In this document: piece by piece, positions 1-12,164 of the stretch | Layout: each line of letters starts with the position of its first letter | How positions within the stretch are numbered: the first letter of the stretch is position 1 | DNA from: Symsagittifera roscoffensis | Taxonomy: Eukaryota > Xenacoelomorpha > Acoela > Convolutidae | Assembly: GCF_963678635.1 (NCBI RefSeq) | Contig: NC_087062.1 | Location: 29,040,833-29,104,832, forward strand | DNA: 64,000 bases | Direction: 5' to 3' | Notes under the pieces: generated by a model | Seen by the model: the letters and a program-made list of their open reading frames with translations, nothing else | What the model was told of the DNA's origin: nothing | Databases searched by the model: none | Translations under genes and position numbers: made by a program

Positions 1-123
1 GCTTGAGGGAGTCAGCAGTAACACCTCTTGTTCCTGTGTCAGCGTGGTTGTCTCTACTCAGAACATGGAACCATTGGTCAACTGGTGTTGACTCCAAAGT
101 TTTGGCCAATCGATTTGCTACAG

Positions 124-429
124 TTATAGGCTTTTGCTTGATGAATTCAACCACGGAAGGACTGAAGTGCTGTCAGTCCACATAAACAATTTGGAAATAA
201 TCAGTGTCAGAGCTTTCTCGATATCATCATTCAGACAGGTAGCAATGTGTGCAATTTGAAGTTCCAACTTCGGAATTGAAAGCAGCTTCATTGGGGCTAC
301 TCTCCTTTTACCAAAGACAAACGAAAGTTGACATTTGGAACTAGCGTTTTTCTGAACGCGGAGGAATGCTACAGAACAGAGAACATCCAAAGAGCTATCA
401 CTGAAAAAACAAGTGCAGTTCAACCTCAA
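124..429 (-). pseudogene. BEL/Pao RNase H fragment
   Basis: RNase H of a BEL/Pao Pol would remove the RNA strand of the RNA-DNA hybrid during reverse transcription. The frame shows the family signature: FSDSSLD at the start, FVFGKRRVAP, then IPKLELQ and FMWTDSTSVLPW. These correspond to the catalytic Asp region and the later Asp of the fold. It follows the RT remnant of the same copy in a shifted frame. Only about 100 codons stay open, so it is a fossil. The assignment rests on motif order and the matching fragment in copy 3 near 12900-13030. Confidence 0.8.
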
Positions 430-1400
430 TCAAAATAGTAATGAGATATTGTGAGCTGCCCCAAAAATGGATAACTGCAGTGCCATTCAATGAATCTGCG
501 GTACAATTCATTTGGCAGTGGGTCGTCCGACTGTTGGCCAATCAATATAAAGATGTTTTCCAGGAACAAATGTGCGAGTACGGTATACGGAGCGACAAGA
601 CCTATGGGGTCGAACACGGAGGACATAAGAATAAGAACCGATCGGTTAACTGCTCATAACCAACATAGCGGTGCCGTGGTCCAATATGAGACCGTGAACA
701 AGCGATGCTGTTTCCGGATCGGTCGCAGCGGTATAAACTTTCTTTTTGCTGTTAGCGCTGATTTTAGAGGGATTTAGTTTTAAGGACAAATAGTGAATAA
801 GGCTAACAAATTTTGTCAGATTAAATCCCTCCAACTTAAGCAGTTCAGTCAAACTGCGACTTAATATGAAAGTAGTTTTAGGTTTTTTTACGAAGCCAAT
901 GTTCATGTGAAAACTATTTAGCACGGCGTAAGCGGCATCGATATAACGATCTTGGTTGTCGACGGCTGTTCGGCGAAAAGCATAAATAGCTCAAGTCGGA
1001 GAATCTTTCCGTCCAAATTTATGTCTCTTATATTGAAATACACTCACAACAAATGCAAGAAACAGTGATCGCTTTCTGGTAATCCGACCTGCATAAACAT
1101 GCCTTTGATGTCTGCGGAGACTGTGTATTTCTGCACTCCAGTGCAATAAATTGAAAAACAGGTTCTGCTGCAGATCAGGGCCAACAAGAAGGGAGTTATT
1201 GAGCGATTTGCCGTTAAACTTGGAAACACCAAACAAACGCACCAAACTTTGCCGAGTTTGTTCGGGTTTATAACTGGGTGGTGCGGAACGTACCATTCTC
1301 GTCCCGAACGGTGTTTTGAGTCGTGAGGGCTAACCAGATCTACGTAACCCTTCTCTAAGTCACCACGGATATCTAATGCGTTTTTATTTTTCAAGCTCAT
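426..1400 (-). pseudogene. BEL/Pao reverse transcriptase fragments
   Basis: Pieces in several frames add up to most of a BEL/Pao reverse transcriptase. The 1400-991 part holds WYVPHHPVINPNK, then in a second frame SKFNGKSLNNSLLVGPDLQQNL, then VSADIKGMFMQVGLPE, which contains the first catalytic Asp. The 924-646 part carries the thumb-like region. The 626-426 part holds SSVFDPIGLVAPYTV, the conserved post-RT block of the family. At least three frame changes separate them. I did not find an intact YxDD box, so the catalytic centre is lost or hidden in a shifted stretch. Confidence 0.85.
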
Positions 1401-1573
1401 TTATTTAGCTAGACCCTTTAAAGAGTTTTAACTGGACCAGCGAAGCGTAAAAATTTTTGGGAAGATAAATGTCGTTTTCAGCCCCGAGGATTTCGACAAT
1501 ATAACAGTTGCCATTATGAAACGTTGTAGAATCAAAAATTTTTTGAGCATGTTAATCAAGTTCGCGACGGATA

Positions 1574-2016
1574 TCATCTTGTTTGAACATGCCATACAAT
1601 TCTAGCTCGTACAAGTGCTACGTCTTCAATTTTGCATTTGAAGGTGGTGGCTTTGACACAATTTGGTGAAGGAAATGGACCATTGATACCCAGCCAATGG
1701 GCATACGGACAACGACAGAGTGTTTTGATTCCATCCAGGAAAGTATTCGAGAGGCTTGATTGCATGAAAAAATCCTGCCCCATTATCATCTTAGCGTAGG
1801 AGAAGTTGTAGACACTAGATATAATTGGCTGCCGAAGTGGAAAATTTTCTGGCGAAGGAGAACGTCAATTGTTTTGGAACCAACGCTCATACTGTCTTCG
1901 ACAAACGGAGTAACGCTACACGAGTATTCAGGGTGATCAAATTTGGCGAACACCTTTAACTTGACTTGTTGCGGTGGGAACGAGTTCCGTCTATACGAAG
2001 CCATTTGCCGGAACAT
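1574..2016 (-). pseudogene. BEL/Pao aspartic protease region
   Basis: Two adjoining frames (2016-1786 and 1789-1574) lie between the gag and RT remnants, where BEL/Pao elements carry their retropepsin-like protease. The second contains IMGQDFF and LGINGPFPSPN, which resemble the segment before the protease-RT junction in this family (a 'LG...NGPLPS' block). I could not see a clean D-S/T-G active site. The call rests on position and those two short matches. Confidence 0.55.
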
Positions 2017-2039
2017 CTAGCCGAAACATTTTCGAAGCA

Positions 2040-3857
2040 TTTCGTCAGGTTGCAAGCAAGCGAAACACAATCTATTTTGAGCGGCGAACCGAGCCCATTG
2101 GGTTGGAATCGTTTTCTAAATTATAGAACAATTCCAGAGTAGATTTTTGCCCTTACACTGGAGGCATAGAGCAAAGGATGGTTTTTCAACTTCTGAAGCA
2201 GCAGCATAAACTTTTGTAGTTTTTTATCGAAACCTGACTTTGAAGTCTCTTCATGTCATAATTTGTTCTGACTTACACACATAAGTTCATGCCCATCAGC
2301 CTCGCCGCAGAGCCAGTCGTTAAAATCCAAAACGATTGGCGGTCTGCAACATCTCTTTACAGAATGAAAAGACCACGACTCTTTCATATTCGTAGACATT
2401 TTTGCACTAACTTGATTCAAAACGGAAGTACTCTTCAAGTCATTTTCATTGCCTGAAAATTTTAAAACAAGACGAGACTGGTTATACAAGACGCAAAGCT
2501 TTTGATGTTTTCTGATTTGTGCATTTTGAGAGTGGGAAGTTTTTCGAGATGAGCCGACACAATCATTTGTGGCTGTCCGAATTTCCTCTCCAGAGTTTTT
2601 AAAGCGCCATGGTAGAATGTTCCACTGTATACAAATTCAACAATTGCATTCTTCGCTTTGTCTGAAACGAGGGTTTTGACAACACCACTCATAGCCTTTG
2701 CATCAATTGTACTTAGACATCGGTCCTTCCTGACTTAGTGTCAAAATTTCAGCTAGATCTTGATTAGTGATTGGCTTACTCTCCGGAGAGGAAATTGACC
2801 CAGATTTTTTGTACTAATACGTATAAGGCGCTATCAACGGTTTCGAATCGGTAGTAGCGTGTACAGCATAAGGATTACGAACATAAAATTTGTTCCTCCG
2901 CTGGAGAAAAGTTGAACATTTGATAATGTGTGACATAGTAGGCGCTAGGGGGGAACGTTACTGGTGAAGAATTGAGAAGACTAACGTTAGTGGGTAGAAA
3001 TGATTGATAAACAAGATTGGCAGATGTATTGGAGAAGGAAGGTTGTTGAGCAATTGGCATTGAGCTCATCGGGATATTAGACTGATGAAGCTACTCTGCA
3101 TCAAAGGGTTGTAGCTGTATATGTTGGCCCGATGTAGCTGTTCCTGCGGCTCGTATGTACGTTTAATTTAGATTCGGCAAGCTGACACTAGTTTTTGACG
3201 TATGAGAAGTTAACACTCTGCGAGTTTACATAACTGTTTTTGAAATAGTTAGCATTTGAATGAGAGTTATGAATCAACATCAGATGTCTGCTGAACGTTG
3301 GTTCAAAACTTCATAACAACAACTCAGAAACGGTTTCAACTGTTTCCTGTGCTGGCGGTTAAGTGATCACCATTTTCTTAACCTGTCTTACTCCGTTTGC
3401 TTGTCCTAAACTATCATTGCCAATTTCGACCTTCTACGACGAAGGCCATTTATTTCAGAAGCGTCTTCCAGATAATCAGCTTCTTCAATAATTGCTTCGG
3501 CTAGCTTTTGATGGCTTTCCTCTAGGAACACATTAAATTCACACACCTTTATCGACCGCTTAGCCTCTGTCTGTCGTTCAATTTCCTCGGGTCTAACTTT
3601 TGCAAGAGCTGTTTCTCTTCGACGCTCAATCGAAGTCATCGATGCAATCTTAAAACCCTGTGAAAAAGGTTTTTTTTCGAACGAACTGATTCGCTTTGCC
3701 CCGGGGTTTGCGCTGTTGCTAGTTGGTCATTCCGAGTTACAGTTTCAAAGTATTTCTTAGCTAACTCTAACTCGGCGTCATTTTGTACAGTGATAGACAT
3801 TAGGTAAAACTCAAGTTGATATGTGGTTTCAGCAGCGTTTCTGATAAGCATAGACAA
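2040..3857 (-). pseudogene. BEL/Pao gag remnant
   Basis: Gag would form the particle core. Frames at 2692-2462 and 2489-2256 carry family blocks: AKNAIVEF, TLERKFGQPQ, and then MKESWSFHSVKR followed by DFNDWL. The 3857-3406 part is charged and likely helical, as in BEL gag N-termini (RRRETALAKVRPEEIERQTEAK and similar stretches). The same blocks recur in copy 2 at 7301-6950 and 8570-8050, which confirms the family. Stops and frame changes break it throughout. Confidence 0.75.
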
Positions 3858-3959
3858 AGACTTAACTCATCATTTTTCTCTAAAATTTGCTATCAGCAAT
3901 TGCTAGATTTTTTGCTGTACGTTCCAGTTTTAGCTGGTCTATTAATTTTGGCATAATAT

Positions 3960-4790
3960 GCAAAAAAACATGTTTTAAGTTTTTTTCCTTCAAGATAAGA
4001 GTTGTTTAATTGCTGGATAGATATCAAGCTCCATTTTGAAATATTTTGTTTGTATGTTATTTAAATCAGAGAAAAAAAATGTCCCGTCGATTGACGAATT
4101 AAAAATTAAATTCAAGTCAAAGAGCAGTTCTATGCCGATTGAGTGGATATTTGCAGGACTTTACGACCCTTTTTGCCTACGGAACAGAAGGACAGCAAAA
4201 CAAGAGACCTAACTTAAGGATGGATTTAATTTTTGAAAAAATCTTCTAACAAACGTTAAAAATTATTCGACCGTTGTCATTTGCGAACTCCTATGCTTAT
4301 CTGCCTTCCTTTTTTTTTAAGTCTGATCGACAATTTTTAAGTTTATTCATAAATGTAGACAGATTGGGGAATTAACAATTGAAAGTTCTTGAATTTTTGT
4401 TTTCTAAAAATGCCGGAGGTTGGTTTCATCTAAGTTTACAAATTGTTTCTTTGTCGTTAGGTTCTCGTGTTGAGATTAAAAGTTTTGTCACAACAACTTC
4501 TAAAAATCCTGCTTCAACCAATCGTCCATAAATGTTGGGGGACTTTTGATCTTGTACGTAAATAATTGCGGTTTTTTTGTTTTTTGTTTTTCTCTTATAA
4601 TTTCAATTAAATTTTGTTGTGTAAGTGGGTTCTCATTGTTCGAACTATGCTTGCTCAAGGAAATATTTATAACGTTGTGCCAAATTCTAATTTTATTCTG
4701 AATCGAACCTTTTGGGGAATTGCTACTTTTGTACTTAAAACCAAAACAGAAATTTAATATAGAAGACTGCATTATAAAACAGACGCAAAG
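3960..4790 (-). repeat. LTR-like block between BEL copies 1 and 2
   Basis: About 800 bp of AT-rich sequence that resembles 9945-10750 in the same orientation, for instance the shared stretch 'gatatcaagctcca' at 4021 and 10006 and 'agtgggttctc' at 4624 and 10621. The two blocks flank the body of copy 2, as LTRs should. The first also abuts the gag of copy 1. Exact ends and a TG...CA pair could not be fixed because the copies are diverged. Confidence 0.5.
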
Positions 4791-4794
4791 AAGC

Positions 4795-5155
4795 GAGAAC
4801 GGGTGCGAGTTTCAAGATCGGTCAGGTGTACACGCCGGTTGCCGATCTAATTAAGGCGGACCACACTATGCGTTCGTAGCCCAACGACTTGATTCGCGCT
4901 AACGGTTAATGGCCTCTTGGACAATCTTTCTCAATCATCCAAGCGAGATCTCCAGTTTTCAAGTGTGATTCAAGAAGCAAGAAAGGGTGCGAGTTTCACG
5001 ATTGGACAGGCGTATACGCCAGTTGGCGACCTAAATACGGCAGACCGCGATATGCCGCCGTCGTAGCTCAACCACTTGATTCGCGCTAACGGGTAATGGC
5101 CTCTTGGACAATCGTCCTCAATCATCCAAGCGAGATCTCCAGTTTTCAATTGTTA
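4795..5155 (-). repeat. Tandem duplication of the BEL integrase C-terminal segment
   Basis: A stretch of about 185 bp ending the integrase occurs twice in a row (about 4795-4960 and 4980-5155), both with 'cgcgctaacgg' and 'taatggcctcttggacaat'. On the minus strand both encode the region after the integrase core of the BEL family (a segment beginning LKTGDL followed by PRGHYPLARIKS). The two units differ at several positions, so the duplication is not recent. Confidence 0.65.
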
Positions 5156-5285
5156 GGAGTTCGAACGTATTCACGGAGCCAACATGCCCTGATGGCTTTT
5201 GCATACGATTGCGCTCGTGCGTAGCGCTTTCAATTGTTGAAGTTTTACAAGTAACCAAGAGGCGGAAAACTACTTGCGCGGTGTC

Positions 5286-6530
5286 TTAGCAAAAATTGTT
5301 TCGTGCGTTTACGCTTCGAGGATCGGAAGATTCGTGTGTGAGCGGACGGTTGCTATGAGAATGCGCAACTGAACGAAACGTGTTTATAAGGACTTCATCA
5401 GTGAGTTTTCGCAATCCAAGAATGTCATAGAAAACTCTTTTAGTGCTCCAGGCGGGCCTTTCCCACACACCTACATGATGAAAAGCAATGGGTGGATTGA
5501 ATTTCCATGTTAGGCTTTTATGAGCAATCAGAACGGTCGCATGGCGATTCCAGTTTTCGATGCATGAAATCGGCTCTTTGGCAACGAAATTCGTACCATT
5601 GCCGGACTAGTTGACGTAAGGCGTTCCTAGCCGAGCAGTGAAGCTTTCTATTACCATTCCACAAGATTTTGGGTCCATCGATGGAATATCCTCGAGATGA
5701 ACGGCATGCGTCATCATACACGTAAATAAGAAACCCAAAATATTCTCTGAATTCGTCGAAGTGGAACGAGCCGAAGTAATGTATTCCGCACTTCGCGAAT
5801 GGCAGTTGTCGGTACTCCTGTCGTTGGAGTAACTACCTTACGTTTTCAATTTCGGCATAACAATCAATGGTGTTCTATTGAACGGAGGGCAGTACGGAGC
5901 CGCAATTCAACCTACTTGAGCTGCACAACAGCACGCAGTTAATCAACATTTTTTGTGATGATTGCTTTTGTGAATCAACGTTAGTAGCATCATTACGAGT
6001 AGACTTCGGCTATCTAAAATGATGGGAAGTTTAACGTTGAAATCAACGGAGACAAGGTGAATTAGACCAATGGAACGGACTAGGCCAACGGGACCGATAA
6101 ATGTCAAAAACGAAGCTATTTGGCTAGACTTCTCTATGAAACCTTTATTGTAAGTGCGTTGACTTTGGGGGGGGAACGACTCAGATTGAGCCAAAATCAA
6201 TCGTTTTTGCTTGGCTAGTTCTAACTCAGACAGATCGATTATAAAACGGGTATTGCAATTTTGACGGTGATGAGGTGAAATTCTCAAAATAGATGCGGCG
6301 AGTTTGTGAAGCTTCGGAAAATAACTAAATTTGAAGAAAACTTTAACTTCGGAAAAGACAAAAAGTGGATCAAAGGATTTAGATGTGCAAGTGAAATTTT
6401 CAGCTTGTTCAATACTATCATTCAAACCTTATGAAGATCCTTTGAGTCGAATGCTGAAGAGAACTTCTATGTCAGGTTCGAAAGGCCACTCCTTAGTCTT
6501 CGAGACCTTTGAGTGGGTACAACAGAAATC
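5286..6530 (-). pseudogene. BEL/Pao integrase fragments of copy 2
   Basis: Integrase would insert the element's cDNA into the host chromosome. Reading down the minus strand, 6425-5943 gives the zinc-binding region with LHKLAASILRISPHHRQN, SELELAKQK and FNVKLPIILDSR. A broken core follows at 5721-5518, then KLTDEVLINTFRSVAHS and NRPLTHESSDPR at 5468-5286, a conserved post-core block. The acidic triad cannot be followed in one frame. Copy 3 has the same block in better condition at 11786-11358. Confidence 0.75.
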
Positions 6531-6639
6531 GCACATTACAAGAGCAGGGATCACGTCTGTGCTTGAACAAATTTTCAATCGAAGCGCAGGAAGTAGTAGC
6601 GTGAGTTTCTTGTAAGACGGCGAACCGGCTACCATCGAA

Positions 6640-8570
6640 GCCAGCAGCGAAAAACAACCTATTTTGAGCGGCGAACTGAGCCCATTGGGTTGGAATTTTT
6701 TTCTTAAATAAAAAACAACTGCAGAGAGGATGTTTACCCTTACGCTGAAGGCATGGAGCATGGAGCATGGCAAGATTTTTCAACTTTCCAAGCAGAGGCA
6801 TAAAATTTGTGGGTTGATTTAGAAACCTGACTTTGAAGTTACTTCAGGTCTTGACTCATTCTGACTGACCCGCAGAAGTTCATTTACAACGGCCGTGACG
6901 CGCATACAGTCATTAAAATCCAAAACGGTTGGCTGCCTCCAACATCTTTTTACAGAGTGAAGAGACCACACCACGACTCTTTCATAATCGGAGGCAATTT
7001 TGCAATAACTTGTTTCAAATTGGAAGTACTCTTCAAGTCATTTTCATAGCCTGAGGACTTAACAACAGCGACGAGACTGGTTATACAATAATTCTTCCTG
7101 AATTGTGCATTATGAGAGTGAGAAACTCCAAAATTTTTCGAGATAGGCCGCCACAATCGTTTGTGGCTGTCCAATTTTCCTTTCCAGAGTTTTCAAAACG
7201 TTTTGGTAAAACGATCCACTGTATGCGAGCTCGGCAATTGTATTCTGGGTTTTGCCTAAAACAAGGGTTTTGCGGTATGTCAGTTTGACATCATCACTCA
7301 TAGCCTTCTAATCAATTGCGAGTTTGAGCCGACCAAACGCTTCAGGCCACTGCAATAGACTTCCGTTAAAAGATGACAACTTCTACTTAGGTAATGGACC
7401 TTCCTGGTTTAGTGTAAAGGTTTCAGCTAGATTAGCGGTTGGATTACTGACCGGAGACCTAACTGACCCATATTGTTTGTACTCATACGTATAAGGCGCC
7501 AACAATGGTTTTGAGTCGGTAGTAGCGTGTTGAGGATTAGAATCACCGACATAAAATTTGTTCCTCCGCTGAAGAATGGTTGAACACTCGATGTTTGTGT
7601 GACATTATATGGGCTAATGGGGAATGTTTTTCTTGAAAGTTTAAGAAGACCAACGTTAGTGGGTAAAAAAGGTTGTTAAACAAGATTCACATACGTATTT
7701 GGGAAGGGAAGGTTACTGAGCAATTGGCATTGAACTCATCGGGATATTAGACTGATGAAGCTACTCTGCATCAAAGAGTTGTAGCTGCATACGTTGGCCC
7801 GAAGTAGCTGTCCCTGCGGCTCGTATATACTATTTACTTTGGATTGGGCAAGCTGAACTGTATTACGAAATAGTTAGCATTTGTTTGAGAGTAATGAATC
7901 ATTATCAGGTTCCTGTTGAACGTCGGTTCAAAACTTGATGACAAGAACGCAGAAGTAGTTTCCAGGTTGACTCTCTGGACCGGCGCCACAGGTACAACTG
8001 TTTCCTGAGCTGGCGATTAAATGGTCACCAACTTCTTATCCTATCTTACTCCGTTTGGTTGTCCTAAACCGTCATTGCCAATTTCGATCGTCTAAGTTGA
8101 AAGCCACTGATTTCAGGAGCGTCTTCCAGATGATCAGCTTCTTCTATACTTGCTTCGGCTAGCTTTTGATGGCTTTCCTCCAGAACGACATCAAATTCAA
8201 TTTGACTCTTCATCGACTGAAGCTGGATCTTTTGGTTTTTTCAAAGAAAGCTTAGCCTCTGTCTGTCGTTCAATTTCATCGCGTCTAATTTTTTCGAGAG
8301 TTGTTTCTATTCGACGCTCACTCTAGTCAATGATGCAATCTTAAAACCCTGTGAAAACGTTTCTTGGAACAAACGGATTTGCTTGACATTGGGGTTTGCA
8401 GAGTTGATACTTGGTCATCTTGAGCTTTAACTTCAATTTTTTTTAGCTAAACCTAAATCATCGTCATTTTGTGCAGTGATAGATACTAGCTGAAACGAAA
8501 GACAAAAACTTGAGTTCATCATTTTATCTTTATTTTGTAGTCAACAATTGCTAGATTTTTGCTAGATGTA
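6640..8570 (-). pseudogene. BEL/Pao gag remnant of copy 2
   Basis: Frames at 7301-7110 and 7174-6950 repeat copy 1 gag blocks (KTLERKIGQPQTIVAAYLEK and DLKSTSNLKQV), confirming a second gag of the same family. The upstream half, 8570-7870, corresponds to copy 1 at 3860-3300 and is damaged. The far upstream part is expanded by the repeats described at 7867-9930. No open frame longer than about 75 codons survives. Confidence 0.7.
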
Positions 8571-9930
8571 CAATTCAATTTTATCTGGTAAAACACTCAA
8601 AGATATACACTCTGTAATTGTCGAAAAAAATTAGCATTTGGATGAGTGTTATGAATCATTATCAGATTCCTGCTGAACGTCGGTTTAAAACTTGATGACA
8701 AGAACGCAGAAGCAGTTTCCAGGTTGACGCAGAAGCATGGTTTTCCTCCAGAACGACATCAAATTCAACGCAGAAACATGGTTTTCCTCCAGAACGACAT
8801 CAAATTCAATTTGACTCATCGTTGATTGAAGCTGAATCTTTTGCTTCTTCAAAGAAAGCTTAGCCTCTGTCTGTCGTTCAACTTTTCCAACAGCTGTTTC
8901 TCTTCGACGCTCACTCTAGTCATTGATGCAATCTTAAAACCCTGTGAAAACGTTTCTTGGAACAAACGGATTTGCTTGACGTCGGAGTTTGCAGAGTTGC
9001 TATCTGGTCATCTTGCGTTTTAACTTCAATTTTTTTTTAGCTAAACCTAAATCATTGTCATTTTGTGCAGTGATAGATACTAGCTGAAACGAAAGACAAA
9101 AACTTGAGTTCATCATTTTATCTTTATTTTGTAGTCAACAATTGCTAGATTTTTGCTTGATGTACAATTCAATTTTATCTGGTAAAACACTCAAAGATAT
9201 ATACTCTGTAATTGTCGAAAAAAAAATAGCATTTGGATGAGAGTTATGAATCATCATCAGATTCCTGCTGAACGTCGGTTCAAAACTTGATGACAAGAAC
9301 GCAGAAGCAGTTTCCAGGTTGACGCAGAAGCATGGTTTTCCTCCAGAACGACATCAAATTCAACGCAGAAGCATGGTTTTCCTCCAGAACGACATCAAAT
9401 TCAATTTGAGTCATCGTTGACTGAAGCTGGATCTTTTGCTTTTTCAAAGAAAGCTTAGCCTCTGTCTGTCGTTCAACTTTTCCAACAGCTGTTTCTCTTC
9501 GACGCTCACTCTAGTCATTGATGCAATCTTGGAACCCTGTGAAAAAAGTTTCTTGGAACAAACGGATTCGCTTGGCGTCTGGGTTTGGAGAGTTGCTATC
9601 TGGTCATCTTGCGTTTTAACTTCAATTTTTTTTGGCTAAGTCTAATATATTGTCATTTTGTGCGGTGATAGATACTAGCTGAAACTCACGACAAAAATCG
9701 AGTTCATCATTTTCTCTTTATTTTGTAGTCAACAATAGTTAGATTTTTTCTAGATGTACATTTCAATTTTATCTGGTCTAGCACTCAAACACATTTAATC
9801 TGTCATTTTTGAAAAAATGTAGCATTTGGATGAGAGTTATGAATCATTATCAGGTTTCTGCTGTACTTCGGTTCAATACTTGATGACAAGAACGCAAAAG
9901 CAGTTTCCAGGTTGACGCATTGGACCGGCG
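7867..9930. repeat. About 600-bp tandem repeats in the 5' part of BEL copy 2
   Basis: The block starting 'agcatttg...tgagag' and running through 'cagtttccaggttgac' recurs at about 7868, 8631, 9228 and 9817. The block with 'gcctctgtctgtcgttcaa' recurs at about 8257, 8862 and 9459. Successive units are about 600 bp apart and very similar. Within the second and third units, a piece of about 50 bp ('catggttttcctccagaacg') is itself doubled. Confidence 0.75.
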
Positions 9931-9944
9931 CCACGGGTTCGGAA

Positions 9945-10750
9945 TGCAAAAACATTTAATACAAGCATTTTTCTTGCAAGATAAATTTGTTTATTTTCTG
10001 GCCGATATCAAGCTCCAGATTGAAACATTTTGTTTTAATGATTTTTTAAATAAGAGAAAAAAATACCGTCGATTGGAGATTTTAAAACAATTTTAAGTCA
10101 TGTAGCCACCCTATGTCGAACGAGAGGATCCTTGCAAGAACCTACGTCTCTCGTTGCCTATTGAACAGAAGGAAAACAAACCACGGGATTTAATTTGAAG
10201 ATGAATTTATTTTTTGAAAAAAAAAACCTTAGAACAATAATGTCTAACAAACATTAAAAATTCTTCAAACGTAGTAAATTTGCGATTCTTTAAGCTGATC
10301 TGCTTTCCTTTTCTTTAAGTTTGGTCATTTTTTTTTTAAATTTTATCCATAAACTTAGACAGATTGGGGAAACAAGGACGAAAAAATCTTACATTTTTGA
10401 TTTCTAAAATTGCCGAAGGATGATTTAATTTAAGTTTACAATTTACATTTTTGTCGTTAGCTTTTTTTTTGAGATCAAATGTTTGGTCACCTCAATGTTC
10501 AAAATTCTTGTTTCAACCAAACGTCCTTAACAATCGGGGTTCTTTTGATGTTGTACGTAAAAAGTTGCTGCTTTTTTGTTTTTGTTTTCTCCTAAGTTTT
10601 CAGATAAATTTTGCGGCGTAAGTGGGTTCTCGTTGTTCGATATATGCTTGCTCAAACAATTATCAATAACAACAAGCCATAGTTTAGTTTTTTTTCTGAA
10701 CTAAACATTTTTGGGAATGGTTTTAAAATTTCTATAAATCCTTGGTTCTT
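9945..10750 (-). repeat. LTR-like block upstream of BEL copy 2
   Basis: Related to 3960-4790 in the same orientation, and sitting on the other side of the copy 2 body. This makes it the probable 5' LTR of that copy on the minus strand. The copies are diverged by substitutions and small indels, so I did not set exact ends. Confidence 0.5.
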
Positions 10751-11357
10751 TCATAATTTCAACTTAATGCTATGAAGCATTGAAAACTAGAAACCTCGTC
10801 TGCTTCAATAAACTACAAACGAATGAAGTGAAATTATCTACGAATCCAAACTGTGCTATTGTAAGCAAATTTGTTTTAATACTGAATTTGCAAAAGAACA
10901 TTTGAGAGCTAGAGCTGGAAATCTTATATAAAGCAATGCAGAATTTAAAAGCCAGAACTTAACTTTTGTTATCGCAATCCACGAACAAAGCATGAAAGAT
11001 TGGATAACTAAATTGATGGATATCATCCTTTTTTCTTCTTTTTTTGCAACAAGACGGTTGTTTAAAAAAATGAGAAAGAATTGAATTCAGGGCTTTATTT
11101 AACTCAGATTTGTGGTCAGCTGAACAATTTGATATTTCAACACTTTTCTGTGATTATTATTCTGTACAAAGTGATGTACCATACTTATTGCGGCAGAAGC
11201 TTAGTTAAACAAACAAATACTTCAAAAAATCAGCTTCCAAAAACATTTGAACGAAATCAAAACTAGACTTAATTTAGTTCAATTTCTAGATTCTAGGCCT
11301 AAAAAGTTTTCTTACTGTTGAGTAACATTTTTAATTGAAACCAACTAAGAATTTTAT
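10751..11357. other. AT-rich stretch without a recognisable gene
   Basis: About 600 bp between the LTR-like block and BEL copy 3. It holds only short frames and no element motif that I recognise. Confidence 0.5.
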
Positions 11358-11786
11358 TTAAAAAAAGTTTACATTATAAAAGGTACGTAAAGTTTGTCGC
11401 GCTCGTAAAACTAGTGCGATTTTCACGATCGGACGGGCGTACTCACATTTTGCCGATCTAATTAAGGTGGACCACGCTATGCCATCGTTACCGTAGCTCA
11501 ACGACTTGATTCGCGCTAATGGATAAAGTCCTCTTGGACAATAGTCCTCAATCATCCAAACGAGGCCTCCAGTTTTCAAGTCAAAATCGTTTCCCCAATG
11601 ATGAAGAGCAATAGGTGGGTTGAATTTCCATATTAGTCCTTTATGAGCAACCAGAACGGGCGCATGGCAATTCCAGTTCTCGATGCATGAAATCAGCTCT
11701 TTGCCCGAGCCAAGGAAATTCGTACCATTGTCGGACCAGATGACGGAACGCGTTCCCAGCCGAGCAATAAAACTTTTTATGCCCAT
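11358..11786 (-). pseudogene. BEL/Pao integrase core, copy 3
   Basis: The best preserved integrase piece in the BEL cluster. It contains GTRSVIWSDNGTNFLGSGKE, where the Asp of SDNGTNF is the second catalytic residue of the DDE triad, then WKFNPPIALHHWGN just before the catalytic Glu region. After a small deletion it continues with the C-terminal block GGLVWMIEDYCPRGLYPLAR. The strand-transfer domain is therefore cut short: the stretch holding the Glu is missing between HHWGN and DFDLKTGG. It cannot encode an active enzyme. Confidence 0.85.
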
Positions 11787-12164
11787 TCCAGAACAAATTG
11801 TCTACATTGATGGAACATCCTCAAGATGAACGGAACGTGTCGTCATAATTGTGAATGAAAAGCATTAAAATTTTTCAAAACTGGTCGAAATTTGAAGTGG
11901 ACGGGCCGAAGTAATGTTAGTCCTCAGTTCGCGAATGGTAGTTGTCGATAACCCATGCGCGTGATCGGAAGGTCAGCCATCATTGGCGTAACTACCTTAA
12001 CTTTTAGATTTCTGCAGAACAATCAAAGGTGTTCTATTGAACGGAGGGCGCTGCGGATCCCTAATACAACATACTCGAGTTGTACAACAGCACACAATTA
12101 ACCAATCATTTTTGTGATGATTGCTTTTGTGAAAAAATATTAGTAGCATCATTACTTCGGCTAT

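Larger units (their letters stand above)
1..3860 (-). mobile_element. BEL/Pao LTR retrotransposon, copy 1 (decayed, runs off the window start)
   Basis: Minus-strand fragments occur in BEL/Pao order: gag (about 3857-2040), aspartic protease (2016-1574), reverse transcriptase (1400-426) and RNase H (429-60). The integrase would lie before base 1. Every module is broken by frameshifts and stops, so no open frame exceeds about 120 codons and the copy must be dead. The LTR-like block at 3960-4790 lies just upstream of its gag and adjoins the integrase end of copy 2, so the two copies seem to share one LTR. Confidence 0.85.
4780..9945 (-). mobile_element. BEL/Pao LTR retrotransposon, copy 2 (internally deleted)
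   Basis: On the minus strand this copy reads gag (about 9930-6640) and then passes straight into the integrase half of pol (6530-4780). The protease and RT found in copy 1 are missing. The join lies near 6530-6640: upstream sequence matches copy 1 around 2060-2160, and downstream sequence matches copy 3 around 12560-12640. LTR-like blocks flank it on both sides. All parts are frameshifted. Confidence 0.75.
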
